Source: a bacterium UBP11_UBA4055 (GTDB lineage: Bacteria; UBA4055). From it: a DNA stretch of 64,000 bases. Location: positions 15,276-79,275 of the forward strand of contig DFZN01000032.1 in assembly GCA_002382735.1 (NCBI GenBank), written 5' to 3'. The notes beneath the pieces were generated by a model, which made no database searches, was not told the origin of the DNA, and saw only the letters and a list, made by a program, of their open reading frames with translations. Shown here one piece after another: positions 33,531 through 42,395 of the stretch; positions within the stretch are counted from its first letter, which is position 1; each line of letters starts with the position of its first letter. The position numbers were made by a program, and so were the translations under genes.

Positions 33531-36485
33531 TTATTCAGCACCGTGACAATTTTTAAATTTTTTTCCGCTTCCGCACGGACATGGATCGTTCCTTCCGACC
33601 CGCTCGTTCATATTCTTTACCGTTCTCTGCTTGGCTGCAGCTCCCTGAGCAAGAGCTTTAAGGCTGTTCAGACGCTCCTGCTCTTTCCTTCTGTTCTCCT
33701 CCTCCTGACTTATCTCGATATCGATCCTCGCCTTAAAAATGAATTCAAGCGTCTGCTGGTTCATTCTGAAGAGCATTTCTTTAAAAGATTCAAATGACTT
33801 TCTCTTATACTCGATAAGAGGATCCTTTTGGGCGTGAGCCATCAGCGATATACCGCTTCTGAGATCGTCGTCTTCCCTTAGGTGTTCCTGCCAGTTGATG
33901 TCAATTATTCTTACTATCGCTATTCTGGAAAGAATATCCATCATACGCTCGCCTATGACCGACCTTTTATGGGTGAATTTATCGACTGCAAGCTGCAGCA
34001 GCTTATCATAAAGGTCTTCAGCCGTATTGATCGCGGATATATCCTGGTCGAATTTGATCAGCATTGTTTTCATAAGATTTTTATCAATATACTCCCAGTC
34101 CCAGTTCTCCGGCGATCTGGAGTTAGAACATGCGTTAAATATTATCTCTTTGACAAAATCTTCCATCACTTCATTTACTTCCCTGTACATGCCTTCGTCC
34201 GGATCCACCCCGTATTCCTTTGCGAAAGGAACGGTCTTTCCTTCACTCACGGCTCCCTTGATCAGCGCAGCCCTTCTCCGCCTGTATATCACATCCCTCT
34301 TCCTGTTCATGACATCGTCATACTGGATAATATGTTTTCGCATTGAGAAATTATGCATCTCGACCCTTTTCTGCGCCCTTTCTATCGACTTGGTTATCCA
34401 TGGATGAGCGATAGGTTCACCTTCGTTCCTGCCGAACTTGTCCATTATACCTGAGATTCTTTCAGAACCGAATATCCTCATTAAGTTGTCTTCAAGCGAA
34501 ACATAAAATCTGGACGAACCGGGATCGCCCTGCCTTCCGGCTCTTCCTCTGAGCTGTCTGTCTATCCTTCTCGAGTCGTGCCTTTCGCATCCGATGATCG
34601 CAAGACCGCCCTTGTCTTTCACGCCGGCGCCAAGCTTGATATCAGTACCTCGACCTGCCATGTTCGTGGCTATAGTGATCGTTCCCGATTCTCCCGCATC
34701 CTTGATTATCTGAGCCTCGCGGGCATGATTTTTCGCGTTCAGAAGGTTATGCGGTATCCTTCTCATATCGAGAAGCCTGTGCATTATTTCGCTGACTTCC
34801 ACATCGGGTGTTCCGAGCAGTACCGGCCGTCCTTCACTTCTGAGAGCAGCAACATCGTTTATGATAGCATTGTACTTTTCTTTCTTGGTCATGTAGATGT
34901 AGTCCTGCTGATCATTCCTGATAACAGGGACATTTGTGGGTATAACCGAGACTACCAGATTATATATCTCGAAGAACTCATTCTCTTCAGTAATAGCTGT
35001 ACCGGTCATACCGCTGAGTTTTTTATACATCCTGAAATAGTTCTGGTATGTGATGGCCGCCACAGTCTGCGTGTCCTCTCCGACCTTAACACCTTCCTTT
35101 GCCTCGATCGCCTGGTGCATTCCGTTGCTGAATCTGCTGTCGTATTTTAGCCTGCCTGTGGACTGGTCAACGATTATGACCCTGCCGTCCTGAACTACAT
35201 ACTCGACATCTTTTTCAAAAAGAGAATACGCGCGAAGAAGCTGATTCATAGTGTGGATCTTATCGCTTTTTTCAGCATATTCAGTATGAAGTTTTTCGAT
35301 TATTTCCTCTTTTTCCTTGTCAGGAAGTTCCATCGATTCAATATTCTGTATCTCCGTAGCAAGATCGGGTATTACGAACATGTTCTTGTCTGATCCGCCT
35401 TTCGTTAACAGATCATGTCCGTTCTTGAATATGTCAACAGTATTCGATCTTTCTTCAATGGTATAGTAAAGATCCTCCGTTACCTGACCGAATATCTTGT
35501 CACGCAACAATTCGTTTTCAAGCTTATTGACATTCGTTTTTACGGAAGGCATCGTAAGCAGTTTAAGCAGTTTTTTGTTTTTTGGAGTAGCTTTAGAAGC
35601 TTTAAGGATCAGCATCAGTGCCTTTCTGTCCTCGGGGTCTTTCCCGATAGCTTTTTCAGCCTCACCAAGCCATTCGTTAACCATTTTTGTCTGTTCTCTG
35701 ACAAGTTCGAATACTTTTGGCTTGAGCATATCGAACCTCTGATTGTCGGATTTAGGCACAGCACCGGAAATTATAAGAGGCACCCTCGCTTCATCGATGA
35801 GGATCGAATCCACTTCGTCGATCAGGCAGTAATTGAATCCCCTCTGGACCATATCTTCTATGTCAATCACCATGTTGTCCCTGAGGTAATCGAACCCGAA
35901 TTCATGATTTACTCCATACAGGATGTCCTTGCAGTACTCTTCTTTTCTTTTATTCTGATCTCTCAGGTCGGAAGTAATCACACCGACCGTCATTCCCAGA
36001 AATTCCAGCACATAACCCATCCACTCTCTGTCCCTTTTGGCCAGGTAGTCGTTCACTGTAACAATGTGAACGCCTTTGCCCGAGAGCGCGTTAAGATAAG
36101 AAGGAAAAAGCGCTACGAGTGTTTTACCTTCTCCGGTCGCCATTTCGGCTATCTTCCCTTCGGCAAGAACCACAGCTCCCATAAGCTGAACATCGTACGG
36201 GATCATGTTCCATTCCTGCATTCTTCCATCGATCATCCATGATCTGCCGACCATTCTCCTGCAGGCTTCTTTTACAAGCCCGAAAGCTTCAGGAAGAATA
36301 TCTTCTTCCGTTTCGCCCGCTTTCAGCCGCTCTTTAAATTCAGTCGTTTTCAGCTTCACGGCATCGTCAGAAAGTTCCCTGTATTTTTCGTACCATGAAT
36401 TTATGCTCTCGACTACAGGTTCGAGCCTTTTTACTTCTCTGTCCTGTTTTGTACCGAATATCTTGTTCAATAAAAATGATAACAT
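33531..36485 (-). CDS. secA: Preprotein translocase motor ATPase SecA
   Basis: The 984-residue protein has Walker A 'EMATGEGKTLVALFPSYLNA' near residues 114-130, 'VDSILIDEARVPLIISG', 'ATNMAGRGTDIKLG' and 'RIDRQLRGRAGRQGDPGSSR'. It ends in the SEC-C zinc motif 'VGRNDPCPCGSGKKFKNCH', which binds SecB or ribosomes. It drives export through SecYEG. It is moderately longer than E. coli SecA, with the extra length mainly around residues 270-400 ('NEWLGEAEKAIGKDPEDRKA'), as in Bacteroidota-type SecA. Confidence 0.98.
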   Translation of the reverse strand: MLSFLLNKIFGTKQDREVKRLEPVVESINSWYEKYRELSDDAVKLKTTEFKERLKAGETEEDILPEAFGLVKEACRRMVGRSWMIDGRMQEWNMIPYDVQLMGAVVLAEGKIAEMATGEGKTLVALFPSYLNALSGKGVHIVTVNDYLAKRDREWMGYVLEFLGMTVGVITSDLRDQNKRKEEYCKDILYGVNHEFGFDYLRDNMVIDIEDMVQRGFNYCLIDEVDSILIDEARVPLIISGAVPKSDNQRFDMLKPKVFELVREQTKMVNEWLGEAEKAIGKDPEDRKALMLILKASKATPKNKKLLKLLTMPSVKTNVNKLENELLRDKIFGQVTEDLYYTIEERSNTVDIFKNGHDLLTKGGSDKNMFVIPDLATEIQNIESMELPDKEKEEIIEKLHTEYAEKSDKIHTMNQLLRAYSLFEKDVEYVVQDGRVIIVDQSTGRLKYDSRFSNGMHQAIEAKEGVKVGEDTQTVAAITYQNYFRMYKKLSGMTGTAITEENEFFEIYNLVVSVIPTNVPVIRNDQQDYIYMTKKEKYNAIINDVAALRSEGRPVLLGTPDVEVSEIMHRLLDMRRIPHNLLNAKNHAREAQIIKDAGESGTITIATNMAGRGTDIKLGAGVKDKGGLAIIGCERHDSRRIDRQLRGRAGRQGDPGSSRFYVSLEDNLMRIFGSERISGIMDKFGRNEGEPIAHPWITKSIERAQKRVEMHNFSMRKHIIQYDDVMNRKRDVIYRRRRAALIKGAVSEGKTVPFAKEYGVDPDEGMYREVNEVMEDFVKEIIFNACSNSRSPENWDWEYIDKNLMKTMLIKFDQDISAINTAEDLYDKLLQLAVDKFTHKRSVIGERMMDILSRIAIVRIIDINWQEHLREDDDLRSGISLMAHAQKDPLIEYKRKSFESFKEMLFRMNQQTLEFIFKARIDIEISQEEENRRKEQERLNSLKALAQGAAAKQRTVKNMNERVGRNDPCPCGSGKKFKNCHGAE

Positions 36486-36506
36486 CTGATCCCTGTTCTT
36501 AAATAT

Positions 36507-37184
36507 TTATCTTCCGACCATAAGTCTTTCACCGAGAAATTCATTCAATCCGGCTTTGACCACTTTCTTGTAAACCGCCTTGATGTCGTATTCGACCCTT
36601 TTCAATTCGTATTCATTCTCCTCTGTGTTCCATATAACAAAACTAGCCTTGGGGTTTCCGTCTCTGGGCTGGCCAACTGAACCGATGTTCACGATCAGTC
36701 TGTTGTCAACGGACCTGAACATTTCCGGTCTGTGTGAGTGTCCGATAAAACATACAGACTCGGTAAAATAATTAAAATGCTTTTCCGCGCTGTGCTGGGT
36801 AAGAATATAGTTCCAGTCTTCCGGTATTAGAGGAGTTGAATGCACAAAAAGAAGATCGTGCTCGCTGATCTTAAGCGGGAGATTCAGCAAATATTCGTAA
36901 TTCTCATCATTTATCATTCTTCTCGTCCACTCGGTCGACTCTCTGGCATATGAATTGAAAAGCATCATATCCGTCTGATTTATAACTGCGCTGTCATGAT
37001 TTCCGACAACGACTTTATCTGTGGCCCCTTTTATAAGATCTATGCATTCATTGGGACTGGGACCGTAACCTACAATATCTCCGAGACAATATATTTTATC
37101 TGCTTTCTCTTTCCCGATCTCTCTGAGAACAGCTTCAAGTGCCTCCTGATTGGAGTGAATGTCAGATATAACAGCTATTTTCAT
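36507..37184 (-). CDS. Calcineurin-like metallophosphoesterase
   Basis: The 225-residue enzyme shows all binuclear metal motifs: 'AVISDIHSNQEALEAV', 'CLGDIVGYGPSPNECIDL', 'VVGNHDSAVI', 'LFVHSTP' and 'FIGHSHRPEMF'. The GDIVGYGP form is typical of the diadenosine-tetraphosphatase-like/YfcE group. It acts on phosphodiesters or phosphomonoesters in the cytoplasm; the substrate is unknown. It lies between nusB and secA with short gaps. Confidence 0.9.
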   Translation of the reverse strand: MKIAVISDIHSNQEALEAVLREIGKEKADKIYCLGDIVGYGPSPNECIDLIKGATDKVVVGNHDSAVINQTDMMLFNSYARESTEWTRRMINDENYEYLLNLPLKISEHDLLFVHSTPLIPEDWNYILTQHSAEKHFNYFTESVCFIGHSHRPEMFRSVDNRLIVNIGSVGQPRDGNPKASFVIWNTEENEYELKRVEYDIKAVYKKVVKAGLNEFLGERLMVGR

Positions 37185-37196
37185 AGAACATCCGTC

Positions 37197-37889
37197 TTAA
37201 TTATCAGTTTTTCTAATCTCATTTTTCAGTTTATTCAGTATCCCGTTTATAAAAACATTGCTTTTTTCCGTGCTGTACTTCTTTCCCAGCTCAATTGCTT
37301 CATTAATTACGACTTTTGGCGGAATATCGTTAAAATATTTAAGTTCCACAATCCCCATCCTCAAAATGATCTTGTCGATAATGGATATCCTGCCGAAATC
37401 CCAGTTCTCAAGATTTGATATTATGCTTTTATCTGTCGCGTCGAGGTTACTGAAATAGCAAGAAACATAGCTGGTGAAAAATTTCATGTTATCGCTGTTC
37501 TCGGAAAAAGGGGTGTCCTGTTTTTTATCATCCCTGATCCCCATCTTTACCATCAGCTCAGAAGCTTTTGTAAGAAAGCCGTCATAAACATTATTGCTGT
37601 CCATTTCTTCGAAAGTCATCGAAACTGATTCTTTTGTATATGGAAGGTTGAACTCGATCGAATCGTCATTTTCAAGTTTGATTATCTTTACACTGTCGAA
37701 TATCTCTTTGATGGACTCACGCAGATTTTCAAGCTTATCTTCTCTTCTTATCTCGCTTACATCACCAAGGAATTTTTTCAGCTCCGCATCAGATATTTTG
37801 CTCCGTGTGTCTTTGAATTCCATACTGTAGAAGAACATCAGCAGATTTTCTCTTGTGTTTCTCCGGTTTGAAAGAAGATTAGATGACAT
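37197..37889 (-). CDS. nusB: Transcription antitermination factor NusB, enlarged
   Basis: The N-terminus 'RRNTRENLLMFFYSMEF' and the C-terminal 'NWDFGRISIIDKIILRMGIV', 'PPKVVINEAIELGKKYSTEK' and 'SNVFINGILNKL' are clear NusB. The 230-residue length exceeds the usual 130-150; the extra part lies in the middle (about 30-125), with charged helices. NusB with NusE binds boxA RNA for rRNA antitermination. It follows rnhA by 5 nt. Confidence 0.88.
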   Translation of the reverse strand: MSSNLLSNRRNTRENLLMFFYSMEFKDTRSKISDAELKKFLGDVSEIRREDKLENLRESIKEIFDSVKIIKLENDDSIEFNLPYTKESVSMTFEEMDSNNVYDGFLTKASELMVKMGIRDDKKQDTPFSENSDNMKFFTSYVSCYFSNLDATDKSIISNLENWDFGRISIIDKIILRMGIVELKYFNDIPPKVVINEAIELGKKYSTEKSNVFINGILNKLKNEIRKTDN

Positions 37890-37894
37890 AGTTT

Positions 37895-38338
37895 TTATTC
37901 CGGTTTCTGATTCTTTAGAATTTCGTTTTTAGCAAGACTGTCGCATTCCTCGTTGTACAGGTCGCCGTCATGCCCTTTGACCCAGTGAAAATTAACTTTG
38001 TGAAAGTTTATCATATCAGAAATTTCCTTCCACAGAGGAATGTTCTTTACATCTTTTCTTGCGCTTGTTTTCCACCCGTTCTTTTTCCAGATGTTCAGCC
38101 ACATCGTAGCGGAATCAATAAGGTATTTTGAATCTGTATGAAGGTCAACTTCACATTTTCCCTTTAAGAGTTTCATCGCTTCGATGAAAGCAGTGAGCTC
38201 CATTATGTTGTTGGTCGTTTCGGCACTGAAACCCGAAATCCTCTTCATCACACCACCGTAGATAAGAACCGCTCCCCAGCCTCCGGGACCGGGATTCTTA
38301 CTGCAGGCGCCGTCAGTGTACATTGTCACTTTTTTCAT
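37895..38338 (-). CDS. rnhA: Ribonuclease HI
   Basis: The 147-residue enzyme has all four catalytic acids: D9 ('MYTDGACSKNPGPGGWGAV'), E47 ('NNIMELTAFIEAM'), D69 ('DLHTDSKYLID') and the late Asp in 'HDGDLYNEECDSLAKNE'. The basic handle 'WKKNGWKTSARKDVKN' is present. It removes RNA from RNA-DNA hybrids. It is first in the run rnhA-nusB-phosphoesterase-secA-topA. Confidence 0.96.
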   Translation of the reverse strand: MKKVTMYTDGACSKNPGPGGWGAVLIYGGVMKRISGFSAETTNNIMELTAFIEAMKLLKGKCEVDLHTDSKYLIDSATMWLNIWKKNGWKTSARKDVKNIPLWKEISDMINFHKVNFHWVKGHDGDLYNEECDSLAKNEILKNQKPE

Positions 38339-38372
38339 TCCGTTGACGAACCTCCACTTCAGAAACAGTAAA

Positions 38373-38400
38373 ATTATATCATTCCGTTCAAATTTGCAAA
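38373..38400 (-). promoter_or_regulatory. Promoter upstream of rnhA
   Basis: A perfect TATAAT on the minus strand (38373-38378) has a weak TTTGCA at 16-base spacing (38395-38400). A GGAGG lies between it and the rnhA ATG. It probably drives the rnhA-to-topA run. Confidence 0.5.
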
Positions 38401-38511
38401 AAATATTTTGACTATTTTTTATGAAATTAACTGAAAAAAATTAAAATTCTTCTGTCTTTTGGACAATTTTTTTGTTAATTTCCAAACAAATCATTAACGG
38501 AGACGAGGATC

Positions 38512-39402
38512 ATGATAAAAGGACTGTACACTGCGATAGTGACTCCATTCAAGAAGAACGGCGGGATCGATTATGAAAGTCTGAAGAAATTTTTAAAATT
38601 CCAGTCTCTTTCCGGGGTTACCGGCGTCGTTCCGGGAGGGACAACCGGAGAAAATCCCGCATTTTCCGATGAGGAATACAGCCAGCTGTACGCTTTTGTT
38701 TGCAAACAGGCCTACGACTCGGGAATGAAAGTCATAGCAGGATGCGGAAGCAGCTCCACGGAAAAAGCTGTCGCGCTCTGCAAAATGGCCTCGGGTTGCG
38801 GTGCGGACGCCGCGCTTGTTATCACCCCTTATTACAACAAACCGAACCAGGACGGACTGTACAGACATTTTTCTGAAGTTGCCGATAGGTCACCGGTACC
38901 CGTTGTAATGTATAATGTGCCGTCGCGCACAGGAGTGAACATGCTTCCCGAAACTGTAGAAAAATTGTCCCTTCACGAAAATATCACAGCTTTAAAAGAA
39001 GCTTCGGGCTCTCTTTCCCAGGTACAGAAGATCATATTCTCTGTAAACGGAAAATTATCGATCCTGTCAGGCGAGGATGATCTTACTTATTCGATAATGG
39101 CTCTCGGAGGTACCGGAGTGATCAGTGTAACTTCAAATATAATACCCAAGCAGATGTCCGGTCTTGTTAATTCAATGCTTGAAAATGATTTCGAGAAGGG
39201 CCTCAGCCTTGCAAAATACACAAATGAGATCTGCCATGCTATGTTCACGGACACTAATCCCATCCCGGTTAAAAAAGCACTGAACCTGATGGGTTTCAAT
39301 ATGGGAATACTGAGACCTCCTCTTTATGAGCTTGACGAGAAAAAAACTGCCCAGCTGCTCAAAGTCCTTGAAAAATACAATCTGATCGAAAATGAACTAT
39401 AA
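38512..39402 (+). CDS. dapA: 4-hydroxy-tetrahydrodipicolinate synthase
   Basis: The 296-residue aldolase has 'GVVPGGTTGENPAF' (T44/T45 region), Y134 in 'VVMYNVPSRTG' and the Schiff-base lysine K162 in 'ITALKEASGSLSQ'. These are complete DapA catalytic residues for condensing pyruvate with aspartate semialdehyde in lysine and diaminopimelate synthesis. The start has a GACGAGG ribosome site. The downstream hydrolase overlaps by 11 nt. No other dap gene is nearby. Confidence 0.95.
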   Translation: MIKGLYTAIVTPFKKNGGIDYESLKKFLKFQSLSGVTGVVPGGTTGENPAFSDEEYSQLYAFVCKQAYDSGMKVIAGCGSSSTEKAVALCKMASGCGADAALVITPYYNKPNQDGLYRHFSEVADRSPVPVVMYNVPSRTGVNMLPETVEKLSLHENITALKEASGSLSQVQKIIFSVNGKLSILSGEDDLTYSIMALGGTGVISVTSNIIPKQMSGLVNSMLENDFEKGLSLAKYTNEICHAMFTDTNPIPVKKALNLMGFNMGILRPPLYELDEKKTAQLLKVLEKYNLIENEL

Positions 39403-40015
39403 AAATTTTATTATCATTCCCGTAGGGGACCTGAAAGTGAACTGCGTTATCTTTATCTGCCCGAATACAAGATCGGCAGCCGTTCTCGATCCGGGCGACG
39501 AGCCTGATAAAATTATCAGCGAAATCGAAAGGAACAATGCTGTACCGAAAATGATAATAAACACTCACTGTCATTATGATCATATCGGTGCGGTCGACAT
39601 GATCAGGAACGAATACAAAATCCCCTTCTGTGTCCATGAATATGAAGAGGAGTATGCCTCGGATCCTGGTAAAAACTACTCGATAATTTCAGGAAAAACA
39701 ATATCGCTTAAGCCTGATTTATTATTCAAAGACGGCCAGAAGATCATGATCGGTGATACAGAACTTACCGTTATTCATACTCCGGGACATACTCTCGGCA
39801 GCTGTTGTTTTATGATCGGCGGATGCCTTGTGTCAGGAGATACGCTGTTCGCAGGATCAGTAGGAAGAGCAGATCTTTACGGAGGCGATGAAAACACTCT
39901 GATAAATTCCATAAAAAGCAAGATCCTTGTTCTTGATGAAGATACACCTGTCATCCCGGGGCACGGAAGAACTACGACTCTGAAAGATGAGAAAAGATTT
40001 AATTCTTTTATTTGA
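39392..40015 (+). CDS. Metallo-beta-lactamase-fold hydrolase (glyoxalase II-like)
   Basis: The 207-residue protein has the metal signature 'NTHCHYDHIGAVD' (H59, H61, D63, H64), 'HTPGHTLGSCCFMIGG', 'VSGDTLFAGSVGRADLYGG' and 'VIPGHGRTTTLKDE'. This matches the YcbL/GloB-like group of thioester hydrolases. The substrate is probably a small thioester such as S-lactoylglutathione or a bacillithiol analogue, but this is not shown by sequence. It is coupled to dapA through an 11-nt overlap. Confidence 0.88.
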   Translation: MNYKNFIIIPVGDLKVNCVIFICPNTRSAAVLDPGDEPDKIISEIERNNAVPKMIINTHCHYDHIGAVDMIRNEYKIPFCVHEYEEEYASDPGKNYSIISGKTISLKPDLLFKDGQKIMIGDTELTVIHTPGHTLGSCCFMIGGCLVSGDTLFAGSVGRADLYGGDENTLINSIKSKILVLDEDTPVIPGHGRTTTLKDEKRFNSFI

Positions 40016-40035
40016 AAAATTTCATCAGGCTAAAC

Positions 40036-40413
40036 TTATTTAACTGCGATACACTCTATTTCTACAAGCGCACCGACGGGAAGAGAGTTTATTTCAAAAG
40101 TTGCCCGTGCGGGGGGCTCCTGATCGAAAAATCCTGAATAAACGCTGTTGAATTCATTGAATCTGCTCAGATCGGTCAGAAAGCAGCTGCACTTTACGAT
40201 GTCCTCAAAAGTATATCCGGCTTCGTTCAGTATCCCTCTGATGTTCTCAAGAGCCTGTATGGTCTGTTCCTTAATTCCGCCTTCGACCATAACATTGTCA
40301 GAAGGTTTGAGACCTATCTGGCCGCTTACGAACAAAATACCTTTCTTTTCGACAGCCTGACTGTAGGGGCCGACCGCTTTTGGAGCATTTGATGTGATGA
40401 CCGTTCTCTTCAT
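40036..40413 (-). CDS. ridA: RidA-family enamine/imine deaminase
   Basis: The 125-residue protein begins 'AVGPYSQAVEKKGILFVSGQ' after a short strand and ends 'ARATFEINSLPVGALVEIEC', with the arginine ('PPARATF') that binds the substrate carboxylate. RidA hydrolyses reactive 2-aminoacrylate released by PLP enzymes. It lies 11 nt after the acetyltransferase gene and ends the leftward run starting with the polysaccharide genes. Confidence 0.94.
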   Translation of the reverse strand: MKRTVITSNAPKAVGPYSQAVEKKGILFVSGQIGLKPSDNVMVEGGIKEQTIQALENIRGILNEAGYTFEDIVKCSCFLTDLSRFNEFNSVYSGFFDQEPPARATFEINSLPVGALVEIECIAVK

Positions 40414-40424
40414 GATACCTCCTG

Positions 40425-40862
40425 TTATTCATAATTTCGGATTATATAAACAAGGTAGTCGCCAAGATACTTGAATTTGTATTTTTCATAAAGCCTCAAC
40501 GCTTTGATGTTATCCCTGTGGACCTCGAGCTTTATCTGAAGGCCGTTGCTTTTGCTGAATTCAAGTGATCTTTCGAGAAGGTCCTGCGCAAGCCCCATAC
40601 CTCTGTACTCCTCTCTGATGCCGAAGTGATGGAGATAGTTCCTTCTTTTATCGGTTGTTATCCATGAGCTTCCGACCACTCTTCCCGACATTTCCTTCAC
40701 AACTAAAAGTTTCCCTCCGACCTTTATGCTTTCTTCGATAATTTCATGCGTGTCTCCTCTGGAGGCTCCTCCGAGATGTATGTCCTCCCAAAGCTCGATA
40801 ATGCCCTGATAATCGATCTTGGAATAATCACTTATGGTAAGATTCTCAGGTTTCATAAACAA
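40425..40862 (-). CDS. GNAT-family N-acetyltransferase
   Basis: The 145-residue protein has the acetyl-CoA loop 'REEYRGMGLAQDLLERSLEF' (about 83-102) and the C-terminal 'NIKALRLYEKYKFKYLGDYL'. The N-terminal 'IIELWEDIHLGGASRGDTHE' is a substrate-side motif seen in ribosomal-type GNATs. The substrate is unknown. It lies 5 nt after ispH. Confidence 0.88.
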   Translation of the reverse strand: MFMKPENLTISDYSKIDYQGIIELWEDIHLGGASRGDTHEIIEESIKVGGKLLVVKEMSGRVVGSSWITTDKRRNYLHHFGIREEYRGMGLAQDLLERSLEFSKSNGLQIKLEVHRDNIKALRLYEKYKFKYLGDYLVYIIRNYE

Positions 40863-40867
40863 CTCCT

Positions 40868-41719
40868 CTATTGATTGAAATGATCTTCTATCACTTTCTT
40901 GACCTCCTCAATCTGCCATGTCGGCGTTGAAGCGCTGCCTGATATTCCCGCCAGATCATTCTCTCTGAACCATGTAAAATCGATCTCGTTCTTGTTCTCT
41001 ACCAGATATGACCTTTTATTGTAAGCACTGAATCTGTCGTACATCAGCTTTGTGTTTGAGCTGTTCTTTCCTCCTATGAATATCACTATATCGTGCTCCT
41101 GCGCGAACTGAACGAGTTCAAGTTCCCTTTTTTCGACGAACGGGCAGATGGTGTTCGCTATTTTCAGATCGGAAATTTTCGGTTTTAGTAACGAGGCAAA
41201 ATATTCGAATCTTTCTGAAGCTACTGTAGTCTGGGCGATAAGCAGAGTCTTTTTTTTCATATCTATGAGATCGATATCTTTGTTCTTAAGAATACATATA
41301 CCCTCAAAATTGCAGTAGCCCAGAAGTCCTTTGACCTCAGGATGTTTCTCTTTTCCGACTATTACTATCTGGTATCCTGAGCTATAATGATCTTCGATTA
41401 TCTTTTGCGAGCTTGAAACTTTCGGACAGGTGGCATCTATCACTTGGTTCATGTTTTCTATAGCCAGCCGTTTAACATCTTTCGAAACTCCGTGAGTCCG
41501 AATGAAGAGTACTCCCGACCTTATCTTTTCTACATCTTCCTCAAGCTTCAGACCGCTGTCCATCAGTCTTTCCATCTCAAGCCGATTGTGCAGAAGCTCT
41601 CCGTTAACATAGATATCGCGGCTGTTTCTGTTGCAAATCTCTCTCTCTATCATTTTTATAGCTCTGCTGACCCCGCCGCATACTCCCGACCGTTTATCTG
41701 TAACAACCTTTATTCTCAT
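40868..41719 (-). CDS. ispH: 4-hydroxy-3-methylbut-2-enyl diphosphate reductase
   Basis: The 283-residue enzyme has the three iron-sulfur cysteines: C14 in 'KRSGVCGGVSRAI', one in 'VIDATCPKVSSSQK' and one in 'ANTICPFVEKRE'. It also has 'LFIRTHGVSKDVKR' and 'GISGSASTPTWQIEEV' near the end. It makes IPP and DMAPP in the last step of the MEP pathway. The ATG overlaps the cmk stop by 4 nt; the cmk-ispH pair is a known arrangement in several phyla. Confidence 0.95.
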   Translation of the reverse strand: MRIKVVTDKRSGVCGGVSRAIKMIEREICNRNSRDIYVNGELLHNRLEMERLMDSGLKLEEDVEKIRSGVLFIRTHGVSKDVKRLAIENMNQVIDATCPKVSSSQKIIEDHYSSGYQIVIVGKEKHPEVKGLLGYCNFEGICILKNKDIDLIDMKKKTLLIAQTTVASERFEYFASLLKPKISDLKIANTICPFVEKRELELVQFAQEHDIVIFIGGKNSSNTKLMYDRFSAYNKRSYLVENKNEIDFTWFRENDLAGISGSASTPTWQIEEVKKVIEDHFNQ

Positions 41720-42381
41720 GACATCTTCTTTATGTGACTGATTATTATCTCGGCCTGTTCTTCAATTGTAAGATTTCCTGTATCGATCAGGATCGAGTCT
41801 TCAGCCGGTCTCAGCGGGGAATTCGATCTTGAGCTGTCTCTTTTATCTCTCCTCATTATATCTTTCTTCACATCCTCAAGAGAAGTGACCATACCCTTTT
41901 CTTTAAGTTCTGCCAGCCTCCGTTCAGCCCTGATGTCAATGTCTGCTACCATGAAAAATTTCAGGTCCGCATCGGGGAAAACGACCGTACCTATGTCCCT
42001 GCCGTCTAGAATGACATTCTTTCTTTTACCCATCTCCCGCTGTAGGCTGACGAGTTTCTCCCTCACTTCCTTTATTTCGCATACGCCTGTAACTCCCCTG
42101 GTTATCTCAGGATCCCTGATCTCCAGCGACACATCTTTATTGTCGAGGAAAGTCTTTGTGTCACCCGAAACTTCATCGATCTTCTGATCTATCACGGTAT
42201 CGGGAAGAAGTGAACATATCCCGCCGGCATCCTCGTATCCGACTCCGCTCCTTTTGACCTTAACGGTTATGGCTCTGTACATGGCGCCTGTGTCGATATA
42301 AAGAAAATTCATTTTCATTCCAACAAGCTTTGCCGTTGTTGATTTGCCCGATCCGGCCGGTCCGTCTATAGCTACTATCAT
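41716..42381 (-). CDS. cmk: Cytidylate kinase
   Basis: The start is placed at the ATG at 42381, where the P-loop begins (MIVAIDGPAGSGKSTTAKLV) and an AAGG site precedes; a longer frame from 42432 would overlap the upstream gene. The 221-residue product also has 'YIDTGAMYRAITVK', 'VILDGRDIGTVVFPDADLKF' and 'RRDKRDSSRSNSPLRPAED'. It phosphorylates CMP and dCMP. It is joined to ispH by a 4-nt overlap. Confidence 0.95.
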   Translation of the reverse strand: MIVAIDGPAGSGKSTTAKLVGMKMNFLYIDTGAMYRAITVKVKRSGVGYEDAGGICSLLPDTVIDQKIDEVSGDTKTFLDNKDVSLEIRDPEITRGVTGVCEIKEVREKLVSLQREMGKRKNVILDGRDIGTVVFPDADLKFFMVADIDIRAERRLAELKEKGMVTSLEDVKKDIMRRDKRDSSRSNSPLRPAEDSILIDTGNLTIEEQAEIIISHIKKMS

Positions 42382-42395
42382 TGTATCAGCCTTAT

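Noticed and set aside
38400..38511. AT-rich leader of dapA as a lysine riboswitch
   Set aside because: It is only about 110 nt, strongly AT-rich, and shows none of the conserved helices of a lysine riboswitch by eye; only a weak TTTGGA/TCCAAA pairing is present.
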